Below are positions 26,040 to 34,473 of a DNA stretch of 64,000 nucleotides, in pieces (position 1 is the stretch's first letter; each line of letters starts with the position of its first letter). Source of the DNA: Bacteroidota bacterium (GTDB taxonomy: Bacteria > Bacteroidota > Bacteroidia > Chitinophagales > Chitinophagaceae); assembly GCA_023422835.1 (NCBI GenBank), contig JAFAGI010000012.1, positions 124,001 through 188,000 of the forward strand, read 5' to 3'. A model generated the notes under the pieces. It did no database searches. It was given only the letters and a program-made list of their open reading frames with translations, and had not been told where the DNA came from. Both the position numbers and the translations under genes were made by a program.

Positions 26040-26771
26040 ATGAAGAAATATGGCCTGGTAGGTTTCCCGCTGACCCATTCTTTCTCTCAAAAATATTTTC
26101 AGCAAAAATTTATTGACGAAGACCTGCAGGATTGTGTTTTCAATAATTACCAGATAGAAAACATCGATGAAGTAAAAACAATGCTTGAAGACAGGGAATT
26201 GCAGGGGTTTTGTATTACCATTCCTCATAAAAAAAATATACTTCCTTACCTGCATTTTGCCACAGAACCAGTAAAAAAGATGCAGGCATGTAATTGTGTA
26301 AAAATCAGAGAAGGCAAACTGTATGGCCACAATACAGATGTGGCAGGTTTAGAACATTCTTTTACGCCGCATCTTAAACCACAGCACACCAAAGCGCTGA
26401 TCCTGGGTGGCTCCGGGGGTGCAGCCGCTGCAGTAATGTTTGTATTGAATAAACTGAATATTGCTTTTAAAAAAGTGTCGCGGGTTAAAGAAGCTGATAA
26501 CTTTATCTATAAAGAATTAGACGAAGACATTCTAAAAATGTACACCGTTATTATCAACGCTACACCCTTGGGTACGTATCCCGAAACTAATACAGCGCCT
26601 GATATTCCCTATCAATATTTAACTACAGATCATTACTTATTTGACCTGGTGTACAATCCGCCCCTCACCAGGTTCCTCTCTCAGGGCAAGGCCAAAGGAG
26701 CAGCTATTCAAAACGGCTACCCGATGCTTACCATCCAGGCAGAAGAAAACTGGAAGATCTGGAACGAATAA
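26040..26771 (+). CDS. aroE: Shikimate dehydrogenase
   Basis: NADPH-dependent reduction of 3-dehydroshikimate to shikimate in the aromatic amino-acid pathway; cytoplasmic. At 243 aa it is somewhat shorter than E. coli AroE but typical for Bacteroidota. Shikimate-binding GFPLTHSFSQKYF (about 8-20), the catalytic lysine in CITIPHKKNILPYL (about 60-73), NTDVAG (about 99-104) and the nucleotide-binding glycine loop LGGSGGAAAAV (about 122-132) are all present. The C-terminal GYPMLTIQAEENWKIW is normal. Only 7 bp separate it from the ComA-family gene. Confidence 0.95.
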   Translation: MKKYGLVGFPLTHSFSQKYFQQKFIDEDLQDCVFNNYQIENIDEVKTMLEDRELQGFCITIPHKKNILPYLHFATEPVKKMQACNCVKIREGKLYGHNTDVAGLEHSFTPHLKPQHTKALILGGSGGAAAAVMFVLNKLNIAFKKVSRVKEADNFIYKELDEDILKMYTVIINATPLGTYPETNTAPDIPYQYLTTDHYLFDLVYNPPLTRFLSQGKAKGAAIQNGYPMLTIQAEENWKIWNE

Positions 26772-26868
26772 TTTTTAAAAGAAAGGACCACCGCCTTATC
26801 ACATGCATGGTATAACCCGAATTGCTTTTACCCGCTGTCGAAGCTGCCAGTAAAATCCAATGAGCAAA

Positions 26869-27010
26869 TCAGCTTACAATTTTACCATCTTCAATGTGTA
26901 TGATCCTGTCGGTGCAGTTGGCAAAAACAAAATCATTGTCATGCGTTACTACAAGCAAAGTCTGGCCGTTTTCGGCTGCTACCTTTTTGAACAGGTCCAA
27001 CCTCCGGATA
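26869..27010 (-). pseudogene. C-terminal scrap of an ABC transporter ATPase
   Basis: The minus strand reads RRLDLFKKVAAENGQTLLVV followed by THDNDFVFANCTDRIIHIED and GKIVS, then a stop. This is the H-loop (VTHD) end of a LolD/MacB-type ATP-binding subunit. The Walker A and B regions are missing upstream, so only about 45 codons remain. A second open stretch on the plus strand (27045-27165, WIYGANIEPKELNEIIKVIS) also lacks a start and may be another scrap. The region lies between aroE and the tRNA-Lys terminator. Confidence 0.62.
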
Positions 27011-27155
27011 GCGCACCCACATTTCAAATGTTAGTCTTAGGTTAGAATAGTAAACCGTGAATATGAAAAGAATTGGATCTACGGTGCCAACATAGAACCA
27101 AAAGAATTGAACGAAATTATCAAGGTTATTTCCCCGAAAGATAGGGAATTAAAGC

Positions 27156-27193
27156 CAAAAAAAATGGGACAAGTCATTTTTAGACTTGTCCCA
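27156..27193 (-). terminator. Rho-independent terminator of tRNA-Lys
   Basis: Perfect 11-bp stem: TGGGACAAGTC (27165-27175) and GACTTGTCCCA (27183-27193). On the minus strand it is followed by eight T. It starts 4 nt beyond the tRNA 3' end. Confidence 0.88.
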
Positions 27194-27197
27194 AGTG

Positions 27198-27270
27198 TGA
27201 TCCCGTTGGGACTCGAACCCAAGACCCATACATTAAAAGTGTATTGCTCTACCAACTGAGCTACGGAATC
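27198..27270 (-). tRNA. tRNA-Lys (anticodon TTT)
   Basis: On the minus strand, acceptor arm GATTCCG pairs with CGGGATC (one G-U), and the D arm contains AGCTCAGTTGGTAGAGC. The anticodon stem ATACA/TGTAT encloses CTTTTAA, with anticodon TTT. The T arm is GGGTTCGAGTCCC (variant GGGTTCGA box). CCA is not encoded. Lys identity rests on the anticodon. Confidence 0.95.
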
Positions 27271-27487
27271 TTCCACACTTTCAGGAACTACTGTTCCGTT
27301 TTGGGATTGCAAAAATAGAATTTTTCTTTTTATTACCAAATAATTTTTCCATTTTTTTATAAGGCGTTCTTCATAAATCTGTTTTGCGGAATACCGTATT
27401 GCTTTCTGCCATATCACTGAGATGCTTATAAACAAACAGATTTAAATACAATCTGCGCATTACGTATAAAAATCAGCAAGGATTGCT

Positions 27488-27495
27488 TAAATTTG
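27488..27495 (+). promoter_or_regulatory. Putative -7 box of the SDR gene
   Basis: TAAATTTG, matching TAnnTTTG, ends 14 nt before the ATG at 27510. It implies a very short leader. Confidence 0.45.
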
Positions 27496-27509
27496 CTTTA
27501 ATTATAACC

Positions 27510-28319
27510 ATGATAGATTTTAAGAATAAAGTAATTGTGATTACCGGCGGTTCCAACGGGATCGGCAAAGCCCTGGTGGAGTATTTTCTTTCTGCCGGCG
27601 CCAAAGTAGCCACTTGCAGCAGAAATTTCGACAAACTATATAAATTACAAACCCAAAATACAGGCAAGCCGCTGAATGTGTACACCGCAGACGTGAGTTC
27701 TGAATCGGATTGCGCACAGTTCATCAACAAAGTGATCAAGAACTTCGGCACAATTGACATTTTAATAAACAACGCAGGTATCTCCATGCGCTCAGAGTTT
27801 GTAGATTCGGAACTGGAAACACTCAAAAAGCTCATGGATACCAACTTCTGGGGAGCTGTTTACTGTACCAAATATGCCCTGCCCTACCTGATACAACAGA
27901 AAGGAATTATCGTAGGCATCTCTTCCATTGCAGGCTATCGCGGCCTGCCCGGGCGCAGCGGCTATTCAGCATCCAAGCATGCACTTAATGGCTGGCTGGA
28001 AAGTATACGTGTGGAGCTGATGGATGAAGGCGTGCATGTAATGTGGGTATGTCCCGGTTTTACTGCTTCCAATATTCGCAATGTGGCATTGAACAGCAAA
28101 GCGGAACCTGAAGCAGAATCGCTTTTGGATGAAGGCAAATTAATGACTGCACAGCAGACAGCTCAACATATTGTAAAAGCCATCCGCCAAAAGAAGCGCA
28201 CCATCGTGCTTACACGCGAAGGCAAAGAAGCAGTCTTAGTAAATAAATTATTTCCCGTATGGGCCGATAAACTGATGAGAAAATATTATTACAACGATTC
28301 GGGAGAATTAATTAAATAG
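27510..28319 (+). CDS. Short-chain dehydrogenase/reductase (SDR)
   Basis: Classical NAD(P)-dependent SDR of 269 aa. Cofactor motif VIVITGGSNGIGKALVE (about 8-24), NNAG (about 88-91), catalytic Ser in GISSIAGYRG, and the YxxxK pair in GYSASKHALNG. The C-terminal part has AQHIVKAIRQKKRTIVL, seen in the DltE/YdfG-like group. A longer frame begins upstream, but the ATG at 27510 directly precedes the Rossmann strand and follows a -7 box. The substrate is unknown. It is followed after 14 bp by the SAM hydrolase gene, then lpxB, probably as one transcription unit. Confidence 0.9.
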   Translation: MIDFKNKVIVITGGSNGIGKALVEYFLSAGAKVATCSRNFDKLYKLQTQNTGKPLNVYTADVSSESDCAQFINKVIKNFGTIDILINNAGISMRSEFVDSELETLKKLMDTNFWGAVYCTKYALPYLIQQKGIIVGISSIAGYRGLPGRSGYSASKHALNGWLESIRVELMDEGVHVMWVCPGFTASNIRNVALNSKAEPEAESLLDEGKLMTAQQTAQHIVKAIRQKKRTIVLTREGKEAVLVNKLFPVWADKLMRKYYYNDSGELIK

Positions 28320-28333
28320 TACCGGCTTTGCAT

Positions 28334-29167
28334 ATGCCAATCGTTACATTATCAACGGACTTTAAAGAAAATGATTTTGTTGCAGGTGCAATGAAAGGGC
28401 AATTGCTGTCGCTAAACAAAGAGCTGATCATAACAGATATTTCGCATGAACTTTCATCGGGCAACTACGCACATACATCTTACGTTTGCCGCAATGCTTT
28501 TAAATATTACCCCGAAAACACCATACACATTGTATTGATAGACCTCTTTAAAAACAATACTCCTCACCTGCTGCTGACAGAATATAAACAACAATACATC
28601 ATTGCGCCGGACAACGGCATCCTTACCATGATTTTTAATCAAAGCATTGAAAACATAGTAAAAGTAAATCTCAACGCACAGGAGCGCACCACTATTGCCA
28701 TAACGAATACGGCTGCAAACATAGCCAATGAGCTGAGCAAAGGAAAGTACATCAGGCAAATAGGGAAACCTGTAGAGGAAATTGAAGAAATATACCCCAT
28801 GCGCCCTGCAATAGGGCCTAACTGGATTGAAGGCCAGATTATATTCATTGATAAATACGGTAATGCTGTTGTAAACATCACCCGCAAGGAATTTGAGGAG
28901 TATGGCAAAGGGCGTAGATTCCAGATATTGTTTTCAAGGAATGATATTGTAAAAAAGATATCTCCTAACTATGCCGATGTTCAGACCGGCAGTGCGCTGG
29001 CCTGGTTCAACTCTGCCGGCAACCTTGAATTAGCTATATCCAATGGACAGATCGCTCATCTGTTTGGCCTGCGCGACATATCAGTAGCACAGGCACGGCA
29101 CAATAAGCTTTATGAAACAGTAAGGATATTTTTTGAAGAAGAACCTGTGGAAACACCGCCACTATAA
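28334..29167 (+). CDS. SAM hydroxide adenosyltransferase (DUF62 family)
   Basis: Protein of 277 aa in the fluorinase/chlorinase (DUF62) superfamily. Most bacterial members hydrolyse S-adenosylmethionine to adenosine and methionine. Motifs: VTLSTDFKENDFVAGAMKG with the conserved early Asp, ITDISHELSSG, TIHIVLIDLF, YIIAPDNGILTM, and the C-terminal FIDKYGNAVVNI. The Asp-Arg-His style residues of hydrolases rather than halogenases are expected, but I cannot verify each one. The start is taken at the ATG at 28334; a TTG lies two codons earlier. Confidence 0.88.
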   Translation: MPIVTLSTDFKENDFVAGAMKGQLLSLNKELIITDISHELSSGNYAHTSYVCRNAFKYYPENTIHIVLIDLFKNNTPHLLLTEYKQQYIIAPDNGILTMIFNQSIENIVKVNLNAQERTTIAITNTAANIANELSKGKYIRQIGKPVEEIEEIYPMRPAIGPNWIEGQIIFIDKYGNAVVNITRKEFEEYGKGRRFQILFSRNDIVKKISPNYADVQTGSALAWFNSAGNLELAISNGQIAHLFGLRDISVAQARHNKLYETVRIFFEEEPVETPPL

Positions 29168-29180
29168 TTAAAAACAAACC

Positions 29181-30287
29181 ATGCGTTACTACATTATTTC
29201 AGGAGAAGCAAGCGGTGATCTTCATGGCAGCAACCTGATCAAAGAACTTAGGAAATTAGATCCACAGGCCCACATACGCGCTTGGGGAGGCAACAAGATG
29301 CAGGATGCGGGAGCCACGCTTGTAAAGCATTACAGGGACCTGGCTTTCATGGGTTTTGTAGAAGTGATACTGAATTTAAAGACCATCCTTTCAAATATTG
29401 CTTTTTGCAAAAAAGATATACTGGCTTTTAAACCCGACGTACTGGTACTGATAGACTACCCGGGATTTAACCTGCGTATTGCCAGATGGGCAAAGAAACA
29501 GGGGATTAAAGTGGTTTACTACATTGCGCCTCAGGTATGGGCTTGGAAGGAAAACCGTGCAAAAGCCATGAAGCGCGATATAGATAAAATGCTGGTGATA
29601 CTACCTTTTGAGAAAGAATATTTTGCAGAAAAGTGGCGCTGGCCGGTAAGCTATGTCGGGCATCCGCTGGTAAAGGTAATAGACGATTTTGCAGCAGAAA
29701 AAAGATCATTGCAAAGTCCGGATAAGCACGTGATAGCATTGTTGCCGGGCAGCAGGTCGCAGGAGATATCCGTAAAGCTCCCCATCATGCTGGAAGTGAC
29801 CAAAGCCTTCCCGCATTACAGCTTTGTAGTATCCAAAGCGCCGGGTCAGGATGATGCATTTTATAAAGGCCTCCTTGAACAGTACGCCAATGTTTCCACC
29901 ACAAGAGACACCTATGAATTATTGGCAACCAGTGATGCAGCGCTGGTTACAAGCGGCACGGCTACTTTAGAAACTGCTTTGTTCGAGGTACCGCAAGTGG
30001 TATGCTACAAAGGAAACAGCATCAGCTATGCAATTGCAAAAAGACTGATCAAAATAAAATACATCTCTCTGGTAAATCTTATTATGGACAAGCCTGTGAT
30101 AAAAGAGCTGATACAAAAGGAACTGAAGCCTGGAAACCTGATTGCCGAACTGGATAACCTATTGCACAATGACGCGTACAAATCCCGGATTCAAAACGAC
30201 TACAAAGCACTGAAACACTTGCTTTCAGCAGGCGGTAACGCTTCTGAAAACGCAGCAAAACAGGTATGGGCGTGCATTAATACTTAG
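29181..30287 (+). CDS. lpxB: Lipid-A-disaccharide synthase
   Basis: GT19 glycosyltransferase at the inner membrane that joins UDP-2,3-diacylglucosamine and lipid X to form the lipid A disaccharide. 368 aa, normal size. Diagnostic motifs: YYIISGEASGDLHGSNLIKE at the N-terminus, WGGNKMQDAGA, LVLIDYPGFNLRIA, YYIAPQVWAWKENRAK, FVGHP-like YVGHPLVK, LLPGSRSQEI and TSGTATLETAL. It lies 13 bp after the SAM hydrolase gene. Its 3' end overlaps the 3' end of the convergent purB by 11 bp. Confidence 0.96.
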   Translation: MRYYIISGEASGDLHGSNLIKELRKLDPQAHIRAWGGNKMQDAGATLVKHYRDLAFMGFVEVILNLKTILSNIAFCKKDILAFKPDVLVLIDYPGFNLRIARWAKKQGIKVVYYIAPQVWAWKENRAKAMKRDIDKMLVILPFEKEYFAEKWRWPVSYVGHPLVKVIDDFAAEKRSLQSPDKHVIALLPGSRSQEISVKLPIMLEVTKAFPHYSFVVSKAPGQDDAFYKGLLEQYANVSTTRDTYELLATSDAALVTSGTATLETALFEVPQVVCYKGNSISYAIAKRLIKIKYISLVNLIMDKPVIKELIQKELKPGNLIAELDNLLHNDAYKSRIQNDYKALKHLLSAGGNASENAAKQVWACINT

Positions 30288-31623
30288 CCGTGGTACCGGT
30301 ATAATTTTGTGGCGTGATTGATTTTAATTCATTTTTCAATTCATCCGGGATCTTAAGCTTGCCGATAAATCTGTGGATATCTTTTTTGGTGATGGCAGCC
30401 TTGCCCCTGGTAAGATCCTTTAAAGCTTCGTAAGGATTGGGATATTTCTCACGGCGCAAAACAGTCTGCACGGCTTCTGCTACCACGGCCCAGTTGTTCT
30501 CGAGGTCAGCATGGATCGCTGCTTCGTTCAGCAACAATTTTCCAAGTCCTTTTTCAATGGAACGTATTGCAATAAGTGTATGCGCTACGGGCACGCCGAT
30601 ATTTCTCAACACCGTTGAATCGGTAAGATCACGCTGCAGCCTGCTGATGGGCAGTTTGGCTGAAAGATGCTCCAGCAGAGCGTTTGCGATGCCCAGGTTG
30701 CCCTCTGCATTCTCAAAATCTATCGGGTTTACTTTATGCGGCATAGCAGATGAACCCACCTCGCCCTGCTTTGTTTTTTGTTTAAAATATTCCATGGAAA
30801 TGTAAGTCCACACATCCCTGCAGAGGTCAATCAGTATATTATTTACACGTTTGATGGCGTCAAAATAAGCAGCAAAATTATCGTAATGTTCAATCTGTGT
30901 GGTAAACTGCATGCGCTGCAGACCTAAATGTTCTTCCACGAATTCATTGCCCATTTTCACCCAGTCTTTTGCCGGAAAAGCAACTACATGCGCGTTAAAG
31001 TTGCCGGTAGCGCCGCCAAACTTAGCCGCATTCGGTATAACCGACAATAAATTTACCTGGTTAGCGATACGCTCTACAAACACCATGAACTCTTTTCCGA
31101 GGATAGTGGGAGATGCAGGCTGGCCGTGGGTTTTGGCAAGCATAGATATGCCTTTCCATTCTTTTGCTTTCTCATGCAAAGCATTCTGCAGGTTAATGAT
31201 TGCCGGCAAATACTCCAGCTCCATACAATCTTTCCAGCTCAGCGGCACGGCTGTGTTGTTGATGTCCTGTGAAGTAAGGCCAATGTGTATCCATTCTTTT
31301 ATTTCACCTGCATTTAATTTATCCAGCTCTTCTTTCAGAAAATATTCTACGGCCTTTACATCGTGGTTGGTAACAGCTTCTATATCTTTAACACGTTGTG
31401 CATATTCGGGAGAAAACTCTTCAACAATTGTATTTAAGCCGGAACGTACGCTATTGTTCACGTTGAAGAACTTCTTATCTGCCAGGAAGAGGAAATACGC
31501 AACTTCTACCTGCACCCTGTACCTGATCAATGCAAACTCTGAAAAATATAGATCCAACTGTGATACCTGTTTCCTGTACCTTCCGTCAATGGGTGAAATA
31601 GCGGTCAACGTATTTAATTCCAT
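30277..31623 (-). CDS. purB: Adenylosuccinate lyase
   Basis: Cytoplasmic lyase of purine synthesis that cleaves SAICAR and adenylosuccinate. 448 aa. Features: N-terminal LTAISPIDGRYRK, EAVTNHDVKAVEYFLKE, LTSQDINNTA, AKTHGQPASPT, and the superfamily signature GSSAMPHKVNPIDFENAEGN. The longer PurB subtype with the PIDGRYRK start is the E. coli-like form. Its 3' end overlaps lpxB by 11 bp on the opposite strand. Confidence 0.96.
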   Translation of the reverse strand: MELNTLTAISPIDGRYRKQVSQLDLYFSEFALIRYRVQVEVAYFLFLADKKFFNVNNSVRSGLNTIVEEFSPEYAQRVKDIEAVTNHDVKAVEYFLKEELDKLNAGEIKEWIHIGLTSQDINNTAVPLSWKDCMELEYLPAIINLQNALHEKAKEWKGISMLAKTHGQPASPTILGKEFMVFVERIANQVNLLSVIPNAAKFGGATGNFNAHVVAFPAKDWVKMGNEFVEEHLGLQRMQFTTQIEHYDNFAAYFDAIKRVNNILIDLCRDVWTYISMEYFKQKTKQGEVGSSAMPHKVNPIDFENAEGNLGIANALLEHLSAKLPISRLQRDLTDSTVLRNIGVPVAHTLIAIRSIEKGLGKLLLNEAAIHADLENNWAVVAEAVQTVLRREKYPNPYEALKDLTRGKAAITKKDIHRFIGKLKIPDELKNELKSITPQNYTGTTAKY

Positions 31624-31691
31624 AAAGAAAAATTATGATGCAATTGAAAAATACTTATCCTTTTAATTGCTGATTATTGTTTATTTTCGAG

Positions 31692-31699
31692 CAAATTTA
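31692..31699 (-). promoter_or_regulatory. Putative -7 box of purB
   Basis: On the minus strand TAAATTTG fits TAnnTTTG, 68 nt before the purB ATG. It lies in the 83-bp gap between purB and mqnA, so it is part of a divergent promoter. Confidence 0.45.
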
Positions 31700-31706
31700 A
31701 TTTATT

Positions 31707-32459
31707 TTGGATAAGATAAGAGTAGCAGCTGTAAGTTATTTGAATTCCAAGCCATTGCTTTACGGAATTAAGAGATCGCCTGAACTTTTATCTCAGATAA
31801 TATTGACAGAAGATTACCCTAAGAAAATCGGCGAAATGCTGGTCAGCGGCGAAGCCGATGTGGGGCTGATACCTGTGGCTTTTATTCCCCTTATACCCCA
31901 TTGGCAGATAGTTTCAGACTATTGCATTGGTTCTGTGGGCAAGGTGGAAACCGTATCTTTATTCAGCGATGTACCCGTGAATAAAATTGAAAAAGTATTA
32001 CTCGATTACCAGAGTTTTTCTTCCGTGAACCTTTGCCGGGTATTATTTAAAAACCACTGGAAAAAGGAGGTGGTTTTTGAAAATGCAACTGCTGGTTATA
32101 TCCAGCAAATCAGCGGTACTACAGCAGGTGTAATCATTGGCGACAGGGTGTTTGAACAAAAAGTATCTGCAAACTGCCAGCCTTATATTTATGACCTTGC
32201 TGAAGAATGGACAAAGTTTACCAAGCTGCCCTTTATGATGGCTGCATGGATCGCCAATAAAAAATTGCCCGACGACTTTACAAAGCTTTTTAACGAAGCT
32301 AATAAAACCGGGCTGCAAAATATTGATGCCGTCATTGCTGAAAACCCTTACCCGCTCTACGATCTGAAAAAATATTTCATGGAAGATATCAGCTATGAGA
32401 TCACCGGAGAAAAGCTTAAAGCCATGCAACTCTTTATTACTTTAATGCAAGAACTATAA
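31707..32459 (+). CDS. mqnA: Chorismate dehydratase MqnA (futalosine menaquinone pathway)
   Basis: First enzyme of the futalosine route to menaquinone, which dehydrates chorismate to 3-enolpyruvylbenzoate. 250 aa with a periplasmic-binding-like fold. Motifs: RVAAVSYLNSKPLLYGI (about 4-20), the GEADVGLIPVAFIP loop (about 48-61), VSLFSDVP, GVIIGDRVFE and KLPFMMAAWIA. The start is a TTG; no ATG is found near the conserved N-terminus. It shares the divergent region with purB. The other mqn genes are not in this window. Confidence 0.93.
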   Translation: MDKIRVAAVSYLNSKPLLYGIKRSPELLSQIILTEDYPKKIGEMLVSGEADVGLIPVAFIPLIPHWQIVSDYCIGSVGKVETVSLFSDVPVNKIEKVLLDYQSFSSVNLCRVLFKNHWKKEVVFENATAGYIQQISGTTAGVIIGDRVFEQKVSANCQPYIYDLAEEWTKFTKLPFMMAAWIANKKLPDDFTKLFNEANKTGLQNIDAVIAENPYPLYDLKKYFMEDISYEITGEKLKAMQLFITLMQEL

Positions 32460-32467
32460 TACTATTT

Positions 32468-32974
32468 ATGCAACGCGAGAAAATATATACCATCTTAACT
32501 TATATACTCATACCCTGTTCATTCCTGATACTGTTCTTTGCTTTTTTTGCGTTGCTGATGACATTAAGCGCCCCGCAAATGATTATCATCGCGTTCCTGC
32601 TGTTTTGTGTGGTTATTTACACTTTTAAGTCGTCTAAATTTTTCCTGCACAATGTCAGGAAGGAACAACCGGCAAAAGAAGCAGACAAAGCATGGATACG
32701 CATCAACGGCTTCATCACCCTTTTCTTTTCTTTACAATTATTGCTGAGCGGTATTACAGCGCTCTCCGACCCCAAAAATATTGCTAAAAGCATCGAAATG
32801 CTGCAAGCTTCCATTCCTTCAGACCAGCTTGCCCAGATGCCAGGCACTGCTGTCTGGGCGCAGGCTATCAAAGGCATGTCTGTTGTTTTTATTATTTATG
32901 GCGTGTTACAATCGTTGCATGTTTTAATGGGCTTGCCGATCCTGAGAAAGTACAGCTACCTTTTTTCAGAGTAA
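32468..32974 (+). CDS. Integral membrane protein, four predicted helices
   Basis: A 168-aa hydrophobic protein with helices at about residues 12-34 (LIPCSFLILFFAFFALLM), 37-55, 75-95 (FITLFFSLQLLLSGITAL) and 132-152 (GMSVVFIIYGVLQSLHVLMG). It starts 8 bp after mqnA, so it is likely co-transcribed. No recognised domain or catalytic motif. Function unknown. Confidence 0.75.
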   Translation: MQREKIYTILTYILIPCSFLILFFAFFALLMTLSAPQMIIIAFLLFCVVIYTFKSSKFFLHNVRKEQPAKEADKAWIRINGFITLFFSLQLLLSGITALSDPKNIAKSIEMLQASIPSDQLAQMPGTAVWAQAIKGMSVVFIIYGVLQSLHVLMGLPILRKYSYLFSE

Positions 32975-33072
32975 TTGCCACACTGCATGTTATTTAACCA
33001 CAAATAACTATATTTATATTGCCTGATCCGGGAGTCAAAGGCATGAACAGCATCATTTACACTTAGAATACT

Positions 33073-34386
33073 ATGAACAGAAAATATATCAGCAGTTACC
33101 TGCAACCATTGAAAATAAAGGGCTTGAACAAAATGCAGCAGGCAACGCTGGAAGCATATTCCAGGCACGATGATATTATGCTATTGTCAGATACAGGATC
33201 CGGCAAAACACTTGCCTATCTTCTACCCATTGTACAAAGTTTACAAGACATTGCAGGCACGCAGGCCATGATCGTAGCACCATCCAGGGAGCTGGCACAA
33301 CAAATAGAAACTGTTTTCAGGCAAATGCAGACCGGCTATAAAATCACCTGCTGTTACGGGGGGCACAAAAGAGAGATAGAAGAGAATAACCTGCTCGAAG
33401 CCCCGGCGGTGATTGTAGGTACGCCGGGAAGGCTGGGCGATCATATCAGGCGTGGAAACATACACGTAAAAGGCATCAGTATGCTGTTGCTGGATGAATT
33501 TGATAAAACGCTTGAATCCGGCTTTACAGAAGAAGTAAAATTCATTGCAGAATCACTCAATGTGCAGAAACGTATGCTTGTCTCCGCTACGGAATCGGCT
33601 GATATACCGCAGTTTATCGGGCTAAAGAATCCCGCAATCATCAATTTCCTCAGCGCTGAAAAAGAGGAAAACAAACTGCTGCTGCACTATGTGCATACCG
33701 ATGATAAAGATAAAATAGATACGCTTTACCACCTGCTATGCTTTATCGGCAACCGTGCAGCCATTATTTTTTGCAACCACAGAGATGCGGTGGAAAGGGT
33801 AAGCGATCATTTAAAAGAAAGAGGTATATTAAATGTATACTATCACGGCGCCATGGAACAAACTGACCGCGATAGTGCACTCGCCAAATTCAGGAACGGA
33901 AGCGTGAATTTCCTGGTAACTACAGATATAGCTTCCCGGGGGCTTGACATTGCCAATGTTCGCTACATTGTGCATTATCACTTGCCTGCAACGGAAGAAG
34001 TGTTTACACACCGCAACGGCAGAACGGCCCGCATGGATGCCAGTGGCAGTGTGGTGCTCATGAAAGGGCCTGATGAAAATATACCTGCATACATTGAAAC
34101 GGCCATAACCGAATTGCAGTTGCCTGAAGAATGCAAACTGCCCCCAAAGCCAGACTGGGTAACGCTTTTCATGCCGCTGGGAAAGAAAGACAAGGTAAAT
34201 AAGATAGATATTGTGGGCTTTCTGTTGCAAAAAGCCAACCTGAAAAAAGAAGATGTGGGACTGATAGAGGTAAAAGATTTTCATTCTTTTTTTGCCATAA
34301 GAAGAGCAAAAACGAAATCCGTATTTCATTTATTGAAAGATGAGCGTATAAAAAATAAAAAAGCTAAGATCAGCATAGCCAAATAG
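33073..34386 (+). CDS. DEAD-box-type RNA helicase with DEFD motif II
   Basis: Two-domain SF2 helicase of 437 aa. Q-region GLNKMQQATL, Walker A DTGSGKT (40-46), Ia PSRELAQQ, motif II reading DEFD (141-144) in place of DEAD, SAT (171-173), ATDIASRGLDIANVRYIVHY-like motif V (TTDIASRGLD) and HRNGRTAR (motif VI). After residue 350 there is a short C-terminal domain of the DbpA-like RNA-binding type (DIVGFLLQKANLKKEDVGLIEVKD). Such proteins unwind rRNA during ribosome assembly. DEFD is regular in this Bacteroidota subfamily, as far as I recall, so it does not mean loss of activity. Confidence 0.92.
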   Translation: MNRKYISSYLQPLKIKGLNKMQQATLEAYSRHDDIMLLSDTGSGKTLAYLLPIVQSLQDIAGTQAMIVAPSRELAQQIETVFRQMQTGYKITCCYGGHKREIEENNLLEAPAVIVGTPGRLGDHIRRGNIHVKGISMLLLDEFDKTLESGFTEEVKFIAESLNVQKRMLVSATESADIPQFIGLKNPAIINFLSAEKEENKLLLHYVHTDDKDKIDTLYHLLCFIGNRAAIIFCNHRDAVERVSDHLKERGILNVYYHGAMEQTDRDSALAKFRNGSVNFLVTTDIASRGLDIANVRYIVHYHLPATEEVFTHRNGRTARMDASGSVVLMKGPDENIPAYIETAITELQLPEECKLPPKPDWVTLFMPLGKKDKVNKIDIVGFLLQKANLKKEDVGLIEVKDFHSFFAIRRAKTKSVFHLLKDERIKNKKAKISIAK

Positions 34387-34473
34387 CAGATCAATATTGA
34401 TTTTTTCTTACAATTATTATTTGGGTGGTAGGTATTTAATAGTTAAATTTATTGGGTACTAAACTATCAACAG

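Noticed and set aside
30899..31666. 255-codon plus-strand frame opposite purB
   Set aside because: purB motifs are continuous on the minus strand; this frame is Ser/Cys-rich shadow sequence.
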